This document shows, piece after piece, positions 8,805 to 18,007 of a stretch of 64,000 nt of DNA. The stretch's first letter is position 1. Every line of letters starts with the position of its first letter. Source of the stretch: Clostridia bacterium (GTDB taxonomy: Bacteria; Bacillota_A; Clostridia; Oscillospirales; CAG-272); assembly GCA_017466455.1 (NCBI GenBank), contig JAFTUD010000021.1, positions 9,586-73,585 of the forward strand, given 5' to 3'. Under the pieces are notes generated by a model. That model was given only the letters and a program-made list of their open reading frames with translations, had not been told where the DNA came from and ran no database searches. The translations under genes and the position numbers were made by a program.

Positions 8805-10160
8805 TTAGCTCTTTGCGATATGCTCTATTGTCTTTTTAGCGCAATCGGAGATTTTTACCATTGTTTCGCCGAAGATTGTTGTTTGGAGTGTATCGTTTAT
8901 TGGGTCGGTCCATTGTGATGGGATATTTTTCGCTCCGTTTACAATTCCGACAACCGAGCCGACGGTTGCGCCGTTACAGTCGGTATCAAAGCCAGACTGA
9001 ACTGCAAGACAAATGCTCTTTGAATAATCGCCGTTTCCGTAAAGGAGTGCGTAGGTAACTATCATAGCATTTGAGATTGTATGGCACCAGTCATGGAAGA
9101 AATGGTCATTCCACTTCTCGCAAATTTTAGCATAGCATTCATCAGAGGAAAGTCCGCTGTCATACCACTCAATTACTGTGCTTACATCCTCAAAGAGGCG
9201 TGATGTATGCGGAATTTCGGCAAGAGCGCCCTTTATAATATCCTTAATGTTGTCGGTTGAGAATGAGAGCGCGATCATTGCTGATGCCCACATTTCTCCG
9301 TAAATTCCGTTTTTGATATGGGAAATTGACGCATCTCTGAATGCCATATCAGCGGCGGTTTTCGGATCTTGGGGATTTATATAGCCGAAGTAGTCACCGC
9401 GGATTTGCGCACCGATCCACTCACGGTATGCGTTTTTATATTTTGCGGACACTGGTGGCACAAGACCGTTTACGAAGTTAATAAATGCTCTACGCTCTGC
9501 GGTGCAGTAGGAGTCCTTGGGCTGAAGCGCCATCCACGCCTGTGACATATTATAGGCGGTGAAGTCCCTGCCATAGCGCTCAATTACCTTTTGGTCAAGA
9601 ACCATATAGTTGGTATCATCGTCAAATGGCATAAACTTAACATTATCGGCAAAGCATCTGCCCTTAAGCCATGGGTATTTTTCCTTTAGCTTATCGCTGA
9701 ATTTTGAATACTCTATGTATCTTGTCATTGGGTAGTTGCCATTATCCTCAAGCATTTCACGAATATGCTCCTTCCAGCATCCCTCAATGGGCTTTCCAAG
9801 AAGGCATCCGCAAATTCTGCCGAGCCAAGCGCCGTACATTTTATCGCTTAGCTCTTCCTCGCTAAGCTCTCTTTTGGCAACATCATACGGTACTACGAGC
9901 TTTCTTATTTCATCAAGGTCAGACGGCTCATTATACTTATAGCCCTCAACCATTGGCGCCTCGGAAACGATTTTGAAGATTATATCGCCTAAAAGCTCCT
10001 TATTTTCGCCCCTTGGCATTTTTGCAATCGCGTCAAAAAGGTCCTTATATTTTTCAACATCAAGTCCTTCCTCAATAGATTGGCGGTATTCAACAGCCAT
10101 TTCCTCTGAGTAAAGCTCCCATTCATGTAGCTTTTCATAGTTTGGTAGAATTTTTTCCAT
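8805..10160 (-). CDS. ADP-ribosylglycohydrolase family protein
   Basis: The protein has 451 residues. After an N-terminal extension of about 105 residues comes the family core. It starts with MYGAWLGRICGCLLGKPIEG, then has FDDDTNY (Asp180-182) and, near the C-terminus, GFDTDCNGATVGSVVG. These acidic clusters bind the two magnesium ions in ADP-ribosylglycohydrolase (DraG/ARH) proteins. In many gut Clostridia such proteins sit among glycosidase genes and their substrate is unknown, so protein de-ADP-ribosylation should not be assumed. The gene has its own promoter (10191-10219) and its own start with GGAGAAC before the ATG. Confidence 0.85.
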   Translation of the reverse strand: MEKILPNYEKLHEWELYSEEMAVEYRQSIEEGLDVEKYKDLFDAIAKMPRGENKELLGDIIFKIVSEAPMVEGYKYNEPSDLDEIRKLVVPYDVAKRELSEEELSDKMYGAWLGRICGCLLGKPIEGCWKEHIREMLEDNGNYPMTRYIEYSKFSDKLKEKYPWLKGRCFADNVKFMPFDDDTNYMVLDQKVIERYGRDFTAYNMSQAWMALQPKDSYCTAERRAFINFVNGLVPPVSAKYKNAYREWIGAQIRGDYFGYINPQDPKTAADMAFRDASISHIKNGIYGEMWASAMIALSFSTDNIKDIIKGALAEIPHTSRLFEDVSTVIEWYDSGLSSDECYAKICEKWNDHFFHDWCHTISNAMIVTYALLYGNGDYSKSICLAVQSGFDTDCNGATVGSVVGIVNGAKNIPSQWTDPINDTLQTTIFGETMVKISDCAKKTIEHIAKS

Positions 10161-10190
10161 AATTTAGTTCTCCTTTGGGTTTATATCCCT

Positions 10191-10219
10191 ATTTTAGCAT
10201 ATGCCCCGTAGTGTGTCAA
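10191..10219 (-). promoter_or_regulatory. sigma-70-type promoter of the ADP-ribosylglycohydrolase gene
   Basis: TTGACA (complement of 10214-10219) and TAAAAT (complement of 10191-10196) have 17-bp spacing, about 30 bp before the start codon. Confidence 0.8.
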
Positions 10220-10233
10220 CTGTTTGGGGATTT

Positions 10234-10860
10234 TTATTTTTTGAGATTGTTTTTTTCTATTACGCTTCCCCATGTGCTATCGGTTTGGACATGGTTTTTA
10301 CGCACGAATTTTGCGATTGATTTTGAAAAGTCGTTATAATTAAAGCCACGCTCAAGGCGGACAACAATTCCTTCTCCGCCCTTTTCAACGGTTTCTTTTG
10401 CTAATTTTTTGATAAGCTCCTCATCATACTCGCCCTTATAAATCACAGGCACATGCTCAAGTCCGAGGTCGGCACAAAGCTCAACTGTATCGTCCCAAGA
10501 AAGGCAGGTATTTGTTTCATCCCATATGGAAAATACCATTAGGTATGAGGGGAGATTATCGTAGCCTATTGAGTGCTTGGCATAGAGGTATTCTCCGCAA
10601 ATTCGCCAGTTGTCGGGGATTTGGTGTTGGAATGATGAAATATAGGACAAGAGCCATGAATGATAAGGCTTATGCTTGCTATCAATAGAGCGCGCATGGC
10701 AATGGTCGGAGTAGATTGTGGTGTTTTCTCCGTCCATTTTTTCGGTGACAACAACTATTTGCCCCTTGAAGTGGTCGGTTGAAGTTAAGATTTTATCGTC
10801 ATCCGTCGCTCCCTCGGAAAAGGGAAAATGACATGTACGGGGGTACTTAAATCTTGACAT
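10234..10860 (-). CDS. RNA ligase family protein
   Basis: This 208-residue protein has the covalent nucleotidyltransferase motifs of RNA ligases in order. Motif I is EKMDGENTTIY, with the adenylylated Lys41. Next come RICGEYLYAKHSI (86-98), YLMVFSIW (107-113), motif IV EGIVVRL (163-169) and motif V AKFVRKNH (183-190). It has only the adenylation core and no obvious C-terminal domain, as in small RNA ligases of the PF09414 type often found in phages and bacteria. ATP-dependent end joining of RNA is expected from the family. The RNA substrate is unknown. The gene begins 37 bp downstream of the fucosidase stop without an obvious promoter, so the two may be co-transcribed. Confidence 0.83.
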   Translation of the reverse strand: MSRFKYPRTCHFPFSEGATDDDKILTSTDHFKGQIVVVTEKMDGENTTIYSDHCHARSIDSKHKPYHSWLLSYISSFQHQIPDNWRICGEYLYAKHSIGYDNLPSYLMVFSIWDETNTCLSWDDTVELCADLGLEHVPVIYKGEYDEELIKKLAKETVEKGGEGIVVRLERGFNYNDFSKSIAKFVRKNHVQTDSTWGSVIEKNNLKK

Positions 10861-10897
10861 AATATCTCCTTTTTTGCTTATATGTATGCGATTTTTA

Positions 10898-12574
10898 CTA
10901 TTTTACGGTGAGCTTCATATCGTTTGTTACTTCTTTATCAAGAGTGAGTTTTATGCGATATGCCCAGTCGATTTCGCTATCAAATACGATTTTAAGGTCG
11001 TTTGTATCGCTTTTTCCCTGTGTGAGATTTTCAAAACTGCTTCCGTTAAACACGCTAACAGAATAGGTGCATTCTCCCACCCGTTCAAGGGTGATTTCAT
11101 TAAAGGAATAAACACCGCCGAGGTTGATATCAAACGAATTTTTATCGGTTACGACCTGTGCGCTTTCGTTTTCAAGAAGGTTTGATTTTTTAATGTTTTT
11201 AGACGCAGTATCGCTATTTTGCTCGAAACGGTATAGTCCTACCGAGCGAATGGCAGGAGTGTCGAGCGACTTTGTAATTTTGATTTTCACCTTATCGGTT
11301 ACGGTATTATCAAACCTTTCACAAAGCTTATAGCCGACAATTTCGCTATTTAGAATTTGTTTCCACTCGCCGTTTTCGAGTGCGTATGCCTCAATCCCTA
11401 CGATTTTATGACCGAGTTCAATAAGTTCACTTATCATAATGGCATTAATTTCGGTTTCACAGGGCAATTCGATAAGAATTTCGGGGCATTTATCGGTATC
11501 AAGTGGGGCATAGATTGACACTGGGTCGATGTTTTTGAGGTTTTGTGCTTCGCAACCGTGTCTTTCTGTGGTTGCGGTGATTTTGGCATTTTCCACATAG
11601 TTATTTGACAGTGCTTTTGTCAGTATTCTATTGAATTCAAGAAGACTCTTTTGGTCGTTTTCGTGGATTAGTCCGCGTCTATCGGGTGGCAAATTGAGGA
11701 GAAATCCCGCATTGCTTCCGTTTGAGGTGAAGAATAAATTTATGAGGTTTTCGGGGGTGCGGACATCTTTGTCTTGCTCACTGTGATAAAACCAACCCGG
11801 ACGGATTGACACATCGACCTCGGCAGGAATAAAGCGCTCCCCTCCGATTTTACCGCTATTAAGTTCATTTGTGTATTCATAGACAAGTGATGATGAGTCG
11901 ATTGTTGCGTAGCAAGGCTTTCCCGCTATTCCCTTTTCGTTTCCTACCCATCTGACATCTACCCATGGAGTTGCCCCGAGTGAGCCGAAAATTGTTGCGT
12001 CGGGTTGGAGTGTTTTAACAGTCTTTGCCCATCTTTCCCAATCATAAACTGCCTCGGTGCTACCTGCTCCGTCCCACCAACATTCCCAAATTTTTCCGTA
12101 ATTTGTGAAAAGTTCGGTCAGTTGACCTACATAGAAGTCGTTATATTCATCTTTTCCCCATGTTTTTTCGTGTCTATCCCAAGGGGAGAGGTAAATTCCC
12201 GCTTTTATACCGTATTCACGACACGCATCAGTAAACTCCCTAACAATATCGCCTTTGCCGTTTTTATAGGGGGAATTTTTAATCGAATGTTCAGTCCATT
12301 TCGTTTGCCAAAGGCAAAATCCGTCATGATGTTTAGCGGTCAGGATTGCACATTTGAATCCCGCATCACGAATAAGACGCACCCAACTGCGCACATCAAG
12401 GTCGGTGGGGTTAAAGGTTTTTGGGTCTTCATTTCCGTCGCCCCACTCCTTATTTGTAAAGGTATTCATTCCAAAATGGAAAAATATCATTTTTTCTCTA
12501 TTATACCATTCCATTTGTCTTTCGTTTGGAATAGCACCATAAGATTTTAATCCGAATTTTTCGTAATTGTTCAT
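10898..12574 (-). CDS. alpha-L-fucosidase, GH29, with C-terminal carbohydrate-binding-like region
   Basis: The protein has 558 residues and no signal peptide. The GH29 barrel occupies about residues 1-335, with FFHFGMNTFTNKEWG, TAKHHDGFCLW (81-89) and WECWWDGAGS, in which Asp168 is the expected nucleophile. NLPPDRRGLI marks the end of the catalytic domain. The remaining part has beta-strand-rich stretches (CETEINAIMISE, AIRSVGLYRFE) resembling a discoidin (F5/8 type C) module. It should release alpha-L-fucose from host or plant glycans. It has its own promoter and lies upstream of an RNA ligase gene on the same strand. Confidence 0.9.
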   Translation of the reverse strand: MNNYEKFGLKSYGAIPNERQMEWYNREKMIFFHFGMNTFTNKEWGDGNEDPKTFNPTDLDVRSWVRLIRDAGFKCAILTAKHHDGFCLWQTKWTEHSIKNSPYKNGKGDIVREFTDACREYGIKAGIYLSPWDRHEKTWGKDEYNDFYVGQLTELFTNYGKIWECWWDGAGSTEAVYDWERWAKTVKTLQPDATIFGSLGATPWVDVRWVGNEKGIAGKPCYATIDSSSLVYEYTNELNSGKIGGERFIPAEVDVSIRPGWFYHSEQDKDVRTPENLINLFFTSNGSNAGFLLNLPPDRRGLIHENDQKSLLEFNRILTKALSNNYVENAKITATTERHGCEAQNLKNIDPVSIYAPLDTDKCPEILIELPCETEINAIMISELIELGHKIVGIEAYALENGEWKQILNSEIVGYKLCERFDNTVTDKVKIKITKSLDTPAIRSVGLYRFEQNSDTASKNIKKSNLLENESAQVVTDKNSFDINLGGVYSFNEITLERVGECTYSVSVFNGSSFENLTQGKSDTNDLKIVFDSEIDWAYRIKLTLDKEVTNDMKLTVK

Positions 12575-12619
12575 ATAATTTACAAAGCAAGTTGCTCTCC
12601 TTTTTTTGATTACACCTTA

Positions 12620-12648
12620 AGTATATCATTATAGCAAAACGAATTCAA
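12620..12648 (-). promoter_or_regulatory. candidate promoter of the fucosidase gene
   Basis: TTGAAT (complement of 12643-12648) and TATACT (complement of 12620-12625) are 17 bp apart. An alternative TATAAT lies closer to the -35 but with poor spacing. Confidence 0.6.
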
Positions 12649-12659
12649 GGATTATATAC

Positions 12660-12687
12660 AAAAACACGGCAAATTTGCCGTGTTTTT
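12660..12687 (-). terminator. intrinsic terminator of the antiporter gene
   Basis: This is a perfect 28-bp palindrome, AAAAACACGGCAAA followed by its complement, ending in a U-run, immediately after the antiporter stop. It can also work in the other direction. Confidence 0.9.
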
Positions 12688-12700
12688 AAGTTTAATTTGA

Positions 12701-13993
12701 TTAGATTTTGTTTGTATGAGCATCCTTTTCGTGATGGCGAATTCTATTGCTTACCTTTTGCTCGGGAATTATGTCGCCTGCCTTAGTAAGCGCGATTTTT
12801 GTAAGGAACGGTCCTACAATTTCGTAAATGAGAACCGAGAACAAAACAATATTGGAAATTATCACTCCGATTTCGCCAAGAGCCATCGCCTTTATTGCCA
12901 TACCGAGGGCAACGCCTGCCTGTGGGAAAAGGGTAATTCCAAGGTATTTTCTGACATTTTTGTCAGCACCCGAGAGGTCTGCGCTGAGCCTTGCTCCGTA
13001 GTATTTTCCGAGGCAACGGGACGCGATATATACAAGACCTATGATAATTACGGTGTAATCCTTGAATACGCTCAGGTTAAGCTCTGCTCCGCTGATAACA
13101 AAGAACAATATGTAAATCGGGGCGGTCCAACGGTCAAGACGGTCCATAAGCTCCGCCGAGAAGTCGCAAATGTTACAAAATACGGTGCCGAGCATCATAC
13201 AGCTAAGCAGGGATGAAAATGCGATATGAACGCTACCGATTTTGAAGCTTATCATTGAGATTGCAACTGTTACAAATACGAAGGCAACGCTTACCGCAAG
13301 GCGCTTTGACCTTGAATGGAAGAACCTTTCAATGAAGGTAAAGACAAGTCCCATAAGAGCGCCAAGAAGGAGTGATAGCACAACCTCAATAATCGGCTCA
13401 AGAATGATTGACACGAGCTTAACCTCGCCTGCCACCATAGCCCTTGCAATACCGAATGAGATTGCAAAGAGGACAAGTCCGACTGCGTCATCAAGAGCAA
13501 CCACGGGAAGGAGTGTGCTTGTAACAGGGCCCTTTGCCTTATACTGCTTTACTACCATAAGGGTTGCAGCGGGGGCTGTTGCCGATGCTACTGCGCCAAG
13601 AATGATTGCCGAGGGAAGCGGAAGCTTATCGGGCATTATAAAGTGAAGGGATATAAGCGCAAGGTCAACGACGATAGTTGTGATTACTGCCTGCGCAATG
13701 CCTATTACTGTTGCCTGCTTGCCGATTTGCTTTAGATCCTTAAGGCGAAATTCATTTCCTATTGAGAATGCGATAAAGCCGAGCGCAACATCGGAGATTA
13801 TTGAATATTTTTCAACATTTTCAGAGCTTATAAATCCAAGTCCCTCAACGCCGAACTGTCCAAGGACAAAGGGTCCGATAAGAACGCCTGCCACAAGATA
13901 TGCGGTGACTGCCGGAAGCTGTAAGAGCTTTGCAAGACGGGATAAAATAAGTCCCGAAAACAGTGCGATTGACAGAGTGAATAATATTTCCAT
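12701..13993 (-). CDS. cation:proton antiporter, Kef/CPA2 type
   Basis: This is a 430-residue membrane protein with about twelve hydrophobic segments over residues 1-405. The opening helix-loop LLQLPAVTAYLVAGVLIGP is characteristic of the sodium/hydrogen exchanger fold (CPA2, Kef and NapA-like). AVVALDDAVGLVLFAI contains the paired acidic residues of the ion site (DD after VAL). There is no C-terminal RCK (TrkA-N) domain, only a short charged tail, so it is not a full KefB/C potassium efflux system. Exchange of Na+ or K+ for H+ is expected. A strong promoter lies upstream. Confidence 0.87.
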   Translation of the reverse strand: MEILFTLSIALFSGLILSRLAKLLQLPAVTAYLVAGVLIGPFVLGQFGVEGLGFISSENVEKYSIISDVALGFIAFSIGNEFRLKDLKQIGKQATVIGIAQAVITTIVVDLALISLHFIMPDKLPLPSAIILGAVASATAPAATLMVVKQYKAKGPVTSTLLPVVALDDAVGLVLFAISFGIARAMVAGEVKLVSIILEPIIEVVLSLLLGALMGLVFTFIERFFHSRSKRLAVSVAFVFVTVAISMISFKIGSVHIAFSSLLSCMMLGTVFCNICDFSAELMDRLDRWTAPIYILFFVISGAELNLSVFKDYTVIIIGLVYIASRCLGKYYGARLSADLSGADKNVRKYLGITLFPQAGVALGMAIKAMALGEIGVIISNIVLFSVLIYEIVGPFLTKIALTKAGDIIPEQKVSNRIRHHEKDAHTNKI

Positions 13994-14044
13994 TTATATT
14001 TCCTCTTTTATATTATTAAATGTATTAAAATCGAAACCTCATTT

Positions 14045-14073
14045 ATTGTAATACTTATGCGGTGATTTGTCAA
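14045..14073 (-). promoter_or_regulatory. sigma-70-type promoter of the antiporter gene
   Basis: TTGACA (complement of 14068-14073) and TACAAT (complement of 14045-14050) have 17-bp spacing. Confidence 0.8.
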
Positions 14074-14117
14074 TAGATATTTGCATTTTTTTGAATTTGT
14101 TTTTTACTGATTAGATA

Positions 14118-14146
14118 TTGAAAACGAGGGTAGTATGTGATATGAT
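14118..14146 (+). promoter_or_regulatory. sigma-70-type promoter of the Gfo/Idh/MocA gene
   Basis: TTGAAA (14118-14123) and TATGAT (14141-14146) have 17-bp spacing, divergent from the antiporter promoter. Confidence 0.7.
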
Positions 14147-14218
14147 ATTTTTAGGGCGTGGCTGTTTGGCTTTCGGTGCAGGGCTATGCTGATAAAAACA
14201 CAGGTACAAGGGGTATTT

Positions 14219-15301
14219 ATGAAAAACAGGATTATAAAGCTTGGCGTTGTTGGCCTTAAGCGGGGAGCTTATGTCGCTTGGACACTTATTGGTGACAGTA
14301 ATGTCGTCATTCGTGCGATTGCCGACAGTGACAGCGAGGTTTTAAAGGCTTGTAAGGAGGATTACGAAAAGCAAGGGGTTGAAAACCTTCTCTGCTTTAA
14401 TTCTATTGAAGAACTTTTAAAAAGTGATATTGACGCGGTATATATTGCGACTGACAAGCCCTTGCATACAAGGCACGCGATTATGGCACTTGAGGCGGGT
14501 AAGCATGTGCTGAGCGAAATTCCCGTAATTGAAACGATTGAGGAAGCAAGACTTCTTCGCGAGGCGGTTAATGCTCACCCTTCTCTTAAATACATGGCGG
14601 GGGAAAACTGCTTTTATTGGGAATTTATTCAAAAATGGAAGAAAATGCTTGAGGACGGAAAATTCGGCGATATTCTCTATGCCGAGAGTGAGTATTTACA
14701 CGCGCCTCACCCCGACGAGATAAAGCCGTATTCCCCTGAAAATCATTGGAGAAGGTACAATCCTGCAATAACATATCTTACGCACAATTTAGGACCGCTT
14801 CTCTACATGATGGACGACTACTGTGTCAGCGTTTCGTGTATGGCACCGAGGGTGGCAAAATACAATCAATACTCCGAGGGCGATGAAAACGGAATTGCCA
14901 TCTTCCGCACGGCAAAGGGGGCGGTAATTCGCATTTTTATCGGCTTTGGAATGTATGTGGGATATGATCACAATTTTGCGCTTTACGGCACTAAGGGCTC
15001 TATTATGACGGACAAGACAAAGCCACTTGAGGAAGCACATTCCTTTGCGAAGCTTTATGAAAATAAGGAGTCGTTTGAAAGGTTTTTTGAAATTCCCGTT
15101 AAGCTATCCGACACAGATGATGTATACGGTCACGGCGGGGTTGACGGCAAGATGATTCGTGATTTTATCCGCTGTATTATTGAAGATACCGAGCCACCGA
15201 TTGATGTGGATATGGGTATTAGAATTTCGCTCCCCGGCATTATAGCAAATGAGTCGGCAAGGCGTGGTGGTGAACTGATTGATATTCCTAAAATTGACTG
15301 A
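14219..15301 (+). CDS. Gfo/Idh/MocA family NAD(P)-dependent sugar dehydrogenase-like protein
   Basis: From the ATG at 14219, chosen for the AAGGGG site 5 nt upstream, the protein has 360 residues. An ATG 33 bp earlier has no such site. Residues 3-14 (NRIIKLGVVGLK) begin the Rossmann fold, and AVYIATDKPLHTRHAIMALE is the family's second landmark. The usual catalytic EKP triplet is replaced by SEIP in HVLSEIPVIET, so the standard lysine is absent and the reaction may differ from a classical inositol or glucose dehydrogenase. YLTHNLGPLLYMM supplies the conserved His region. Neighbours downstream on the same strand are a MATE exporter and a PHP protein. Confidence 0.85.
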   Translation: MKNRIIKLGVVGLKRGAYVAWTLIGDSNVVIRAIADSDSEVLKACKEDYEKQGVENLLCFNSIEELLKSDIDAVYIATDKPLHTRHAIMALEAGKHVLSEIPVIETIEEARLLREAVNAHPSLKYMAGENCFYWEFIQKWKKMLEDGKFGDILYAESEYLHAPHPDEIKPYSPENHWRRYNPAITYLTHNLGPLLYMMDDYCVSVSCMAPRVAKYNQYSEGDENGIAIFRTAKGAVIRIFIGFGMYVGYDHNFALYGTKGSIMTDKTKPLEEAHSFAKLYENKESFERFFEIPVKLSDTDDVYGHGGVDGKMIRDFIRCIIEDTEPPIDVDMGIRISLPGIIANESARRGGELIDIPKID

Positions 15302-15362
15302 AACGGTTACTAATAACTTATTTTTTAAGCATTTTCGTTTAGGAAGGATTTAGTAAGGCTTT

Positions 15363-16700
15363 ATGGTATTAACACAGGGCAAGGTTTTTAAAACGATATT
15401 TATATATTCACTTCCCTTAATTCTTACAAATGTAGTTCAGTTGCTTTTCCACGCGGCAGATGTAACCGTGCTTGGAATTATGGCGGACGACTTTGCCGTT
15501 GCCTCGGTTGGTGCTTGTGGACCGATTATTTCACTGCTTGTCAGTCTTTTTGCATCATTTGCAACGGGTGCTAACATTTTGATTGCTCGGCATGTTGGCG
15601 CAAACGATGAAACGAGGGCAAGACGGGCGACGGGAACGGCAATTATTATCGGATTTTTATCGGGACTTATAATGATGATTATTGCGCTGATTTGGGCAAG
15701 AGATATTTTGACACTGATGAAGTGCCAAAGTGAAGTGCTTGATTTAGCGGTGACTTATATGCGCATTTATTTTCTTGGTATGCCTATTATTATGCTTTAT
15801 AATTTTGTGGCATCTATTTTGCGCTCGGTTGGTGACAGTTTTCGCCCGATGATTTATATGCTTATTTCGGGTGTTGTCAATATTGGACTTAACATTTTCT
15901 TTATTGCGGTATGCAATTTAACTGTTGTGGGTGTTGCGCTTGCTACGCTTTTATCAAATTTTATATCGTTAATTCTCGCTTTGATAGCGTTACTTAAACA
16001 CAAAGGATATTGCAAAATTGAATTTAAAAATCTACAAATTTTCAAAAATGAGTTTGTGGAGATTGTAAAAATTGGTGTTCCTGCGTGTCTTTGCAGTTTA
16101 TCTTTCTATATTGCCAACCTATTTATGTCGGCAGGGGTAAACTCGATAAGCCCCGATGCGATGACTGCTAATGCGATTGCGGGGCAATTTGATGCTATTG
16201 TTTACAATGTCGGTATGTCAATTGCGATTGCGTGTATGTCGATGGTTGGTCAATGTTACGGTGCAGGACTTATGGACCGAGTTAAAAAAACGGTTACGGC
16301 AAGTGCGATTTACGCCACGGTTGCAAGCCTTTCGCTTGGCTCACTCGTTGTTATCTTTTCCGATTTTCTTCTTGATATTATGACGGACAGTGCGTCGATT
16401 ATTGCTATCGGCAAGGAACAGTTGACTGTCGTTTGCTTAACGCACTTTATAACGAGCCTTATGGAAGTATTTTCATTTAGTCTTCGTGCCTTAAAACATC
16501 CTAACTGCACGATGGTTGTGGGGTTTATTTGCGGATTTGGTATTCGCACACTGTGGGCAACGGTAATTTGGGACTTGCTTGGTGGTGCGGTTAGCACTTT
16601 GTTCTTCGCATACGGAGTTAGTGCTTTTTGCGCTCTTGTGACTTATGTGATAATCTTCGCAAAGGTTACAAAACAAAAAATCGCACCGGATACAAATTGA
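15363..16700 (+). CDS. MATE family efflux transporter
   Basis: The protein has 445 residues with twelve predicted membrane helices arranged as two homologous halves. The start, GKVFKTIFIYSLPLILTNVV, is the usual MATE opening. Also visible are HAADVTVLGIMADDFAVASVG and, in the second half, a matching stretch around AIAGQFDAIVYNVGMSIAIA. MATE proteins export cationic compounds or lipid-linked substrates using a sodium or proton gradient. Nothing here fixes the substrate. The start is preceded by GGAAGGA at a slightly long distance. It probably belongs to one transcript with the flanking Gfo/Idh/MocA and PHP genes. Confidence 0.9.
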   Translation: MVLTQGKVFKTIFIYSLPLILTNVVQLLFHAADVTVLGIMADDFAVASVGACGPIISLLVSLFASFATGANILIARHVGANDETRARRATGTAIIIGFLSGLIMMIIALIWARDILTLMKCQSEVLDLAVTYMRIYFLGMPIIMLYNFVASILRSVGDSFRPMIYMLISGVVNIGLNIFFIAVCNLTVVGVALATLLSNFISLILALIALLKHKGYCKIEFKNLQIFKNEFVEIVKIGVPACLCSLSFYIANLFMSAGVNSISPDAMTANAIAGQFDAIVYNVGMSIAIACMSMVGQCYGAGLMDRVKKTVTASAIYATVASLSLGSLVVIFSDFLLDIMTDSASIIAIGKEQLTVVCLTHFITSLMEVFSFSLRALKHPNCTMVVGFICGFGIRTLWATVIWDLLGGAVSTLFFAYGVSAFCALVTYVIIFAKVTKQKIAPDTN

Positions 16701-16744
16701 GATCTATCATTTTGAATATAAAAAAGGTTAGATAGGAGAAAGTT

Positions 16745-17614
16745 ATGATTACGAATAAATTTGGTGAAACATATTACAAGCTTGGCTTACATTTACACTC
16801 TACTCGCTCTGACGGGTCAAGGTCACCTGAGGAAATCGCGAGGGAATACAGGCTTGACGGATATGATGCGATAGCTCTTACTGACCATTGGGTATACGGT
16901 GAGGGTGGCACGCTCGAGGGCTTACATATCATTTCGGGATGTGAGTATAATCTTGGTGAAAGTGACACAATTTCGGGAGTTATGCACATTTTATCGCTAT
17001 TTGCTAAGGAAAATCCGAATCCGCCAAGAGATGCGAGTGCGCAGGCGGTGGTTGATGCGATAAATTCAAAGGGCGGTATTGCGGTGCTTGCACATCCTGC
17101 TTGGTCACTCAACACTCCTGCGGAGCTTATGGCGCTTAACGGAGTTGTTGGCACTGAGGTATACAATGCGGTATCGGATGCGGGGCAAAGCCTACGCCCT
17201 TACTCGGACTATTACATTGACATTTGTGCGAACAATGGCGTTTATACTCACCTATTGGCAACCGATGATGCGCATGCGTATGATGGCTCGGACAACCGCC
17301 TTGGTTGGATTATGGTAAGGGCTGATGAGCTTTCAGACGAGGCGCTTGCCGATGCTATTCGCCGTGGTGATTTTTATTCAAGTGAGGGTCCCGAGCTTCG
17401 CGCTGTTCGTGACGGTAAAAGGCTAATTATTGACACTTCCCCCTGCGAAATTATAGGCACGCTATCAAACACCTGCTGGGCTTGGGGGCGTGTTTTGCGC
17501 GGTACGGATATAACGCACTTTGAATACGAAATTAAGGATGAGGAAAAGTGGGTGCGTGTTGAGGCGCGCGACAAAAACGGCAAAAGGGCTTGGAGCAATA
17601 TTTTCGTAATTTAG
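16745..17614 (+). CDS. PHP-domain metal-dependent phosphoesterase-like protein
   Basis: The protein has 289 residues. The four PHP motifs are present in order: [17 protein letters not shown] (His-x-His and Asp near the N-terminus), ALTDHW, AHPAW and [10 protein letters not shown]. These bind the metal ions that hydrolyse phosphoesters. The C-terminal 70 residues form a beta-rich extension, as in many PHP proteins of glycan loci. AGGAGAAA lies just before the ATG. The substrate is unknown, and histidinol phosphatase is unlikely because a dedicated hisJ gene is present at 33443-34240. It is the last gene before the terminator at 17638. Confidence 0.85.
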   Translation: MITNKFGETYYKLGLHLHSTRSDGSRSPEEIAREYRLDGYDAIALTDHWVYGEGGTLEGLHIISGCEYNLGESDTISGVMHILSLFAKENPNPPRDASAQAVVDAINSKGGIAVLAHPAWSLNTPAELMALNGVVGTEVYNAVSDAGQSLRPYSDYYIDICANNGVYTHLLATDDAHAYDGSDNRLGWIMVRADELSDEALADAIRRGDFYSSEGPELRAVRDGKRLIIDTSPCEIIGTLSNTCWAWGRVLRGTDITHFEYEIKDEEKWVRVEARDKNGKRAWSNIFVI

Positions 17615-17637
17615 CTTAGGAAAATTTAACATTACAA

Positions 17638-17676
17638 TAGGGACAAGGAGCATCCTCCTTGTCCTGTTTTTATTTA
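17638..17676 (+). terminator. intrinsic terminator after the PHP gene
   Basis: The hairpin GGGACAAGGAG/CTCCTTGTCC is followed by TGTTTTTATTT. Confidence 0.88.
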
Positions 17677-17772
17677 CAGATGATTTTTTCACTCACCATA
17701 CTGACAAATTCCGCATTTAATGGTTGTAGGGTATTTTGATTTGCGTTTTTACTGCGAGCGAGGAACCGAAAA

Positions 17773-17871
17773 GGCAACCGTTAGTTGCCGAAAAAGGGAG
17801 TTTTACTTGGATTTTGAGTTGGAATTTGGCTATTTATTCAAAAATCGCCTGTTTAGCAACCCTTAGTTGCC
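17773..17871. repeat. two copies of a short inverted repeat upstream of the HTH-GlmM promoter
   Basis: GGCAACcgttaGTTGCC (17773-17789) and GCAACccttaGTTGCC (17856-17871) are nearly identical palindromes 82 bp apart. The second is centred about 35 bp upstream of the -35 element at 17894. They could be binding sites for a dimeric regulator. Apart from these and the terminator at 17638, nothing coding is seen between 17615 and 18007. Confidence 0.6.
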
Positions 17872-17893
17872 AAAAATTTCAATGCAAAGTTGG

Positions 17894-17922
17894 TTGAAAA
17901 GGGGGATTTTGTTTGATACAAT
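17894..17922 (+). promoter_or_regulatory. sigma-70-type promoter of the amino-sugar operon
   Basis: TTGAAA (17894-17899) and TACAAT (17917-17922) have 17-bp spacing, about 85 bp upstream of the chosen GlmM start. This placement argues against longer in-frame starts. Confidence 0.65.
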
Positions 17923-18007
17923 AATATATGTGCATATCCAAACAGCATACGAGGATTATTATAAGCCGCGATGCTTCTTAAATAAATTTAGTTCAAGGAG
18001 ATTTAAT

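Noticed and set aside
16745..17614. PHP protein as a second histidinol phosphatase
   Set aside because: The motifs only show the PHP superfamily. The gene is next to a MATE and a Gfo/Idh/MocA gene, whereas the his operon already has hisJ.
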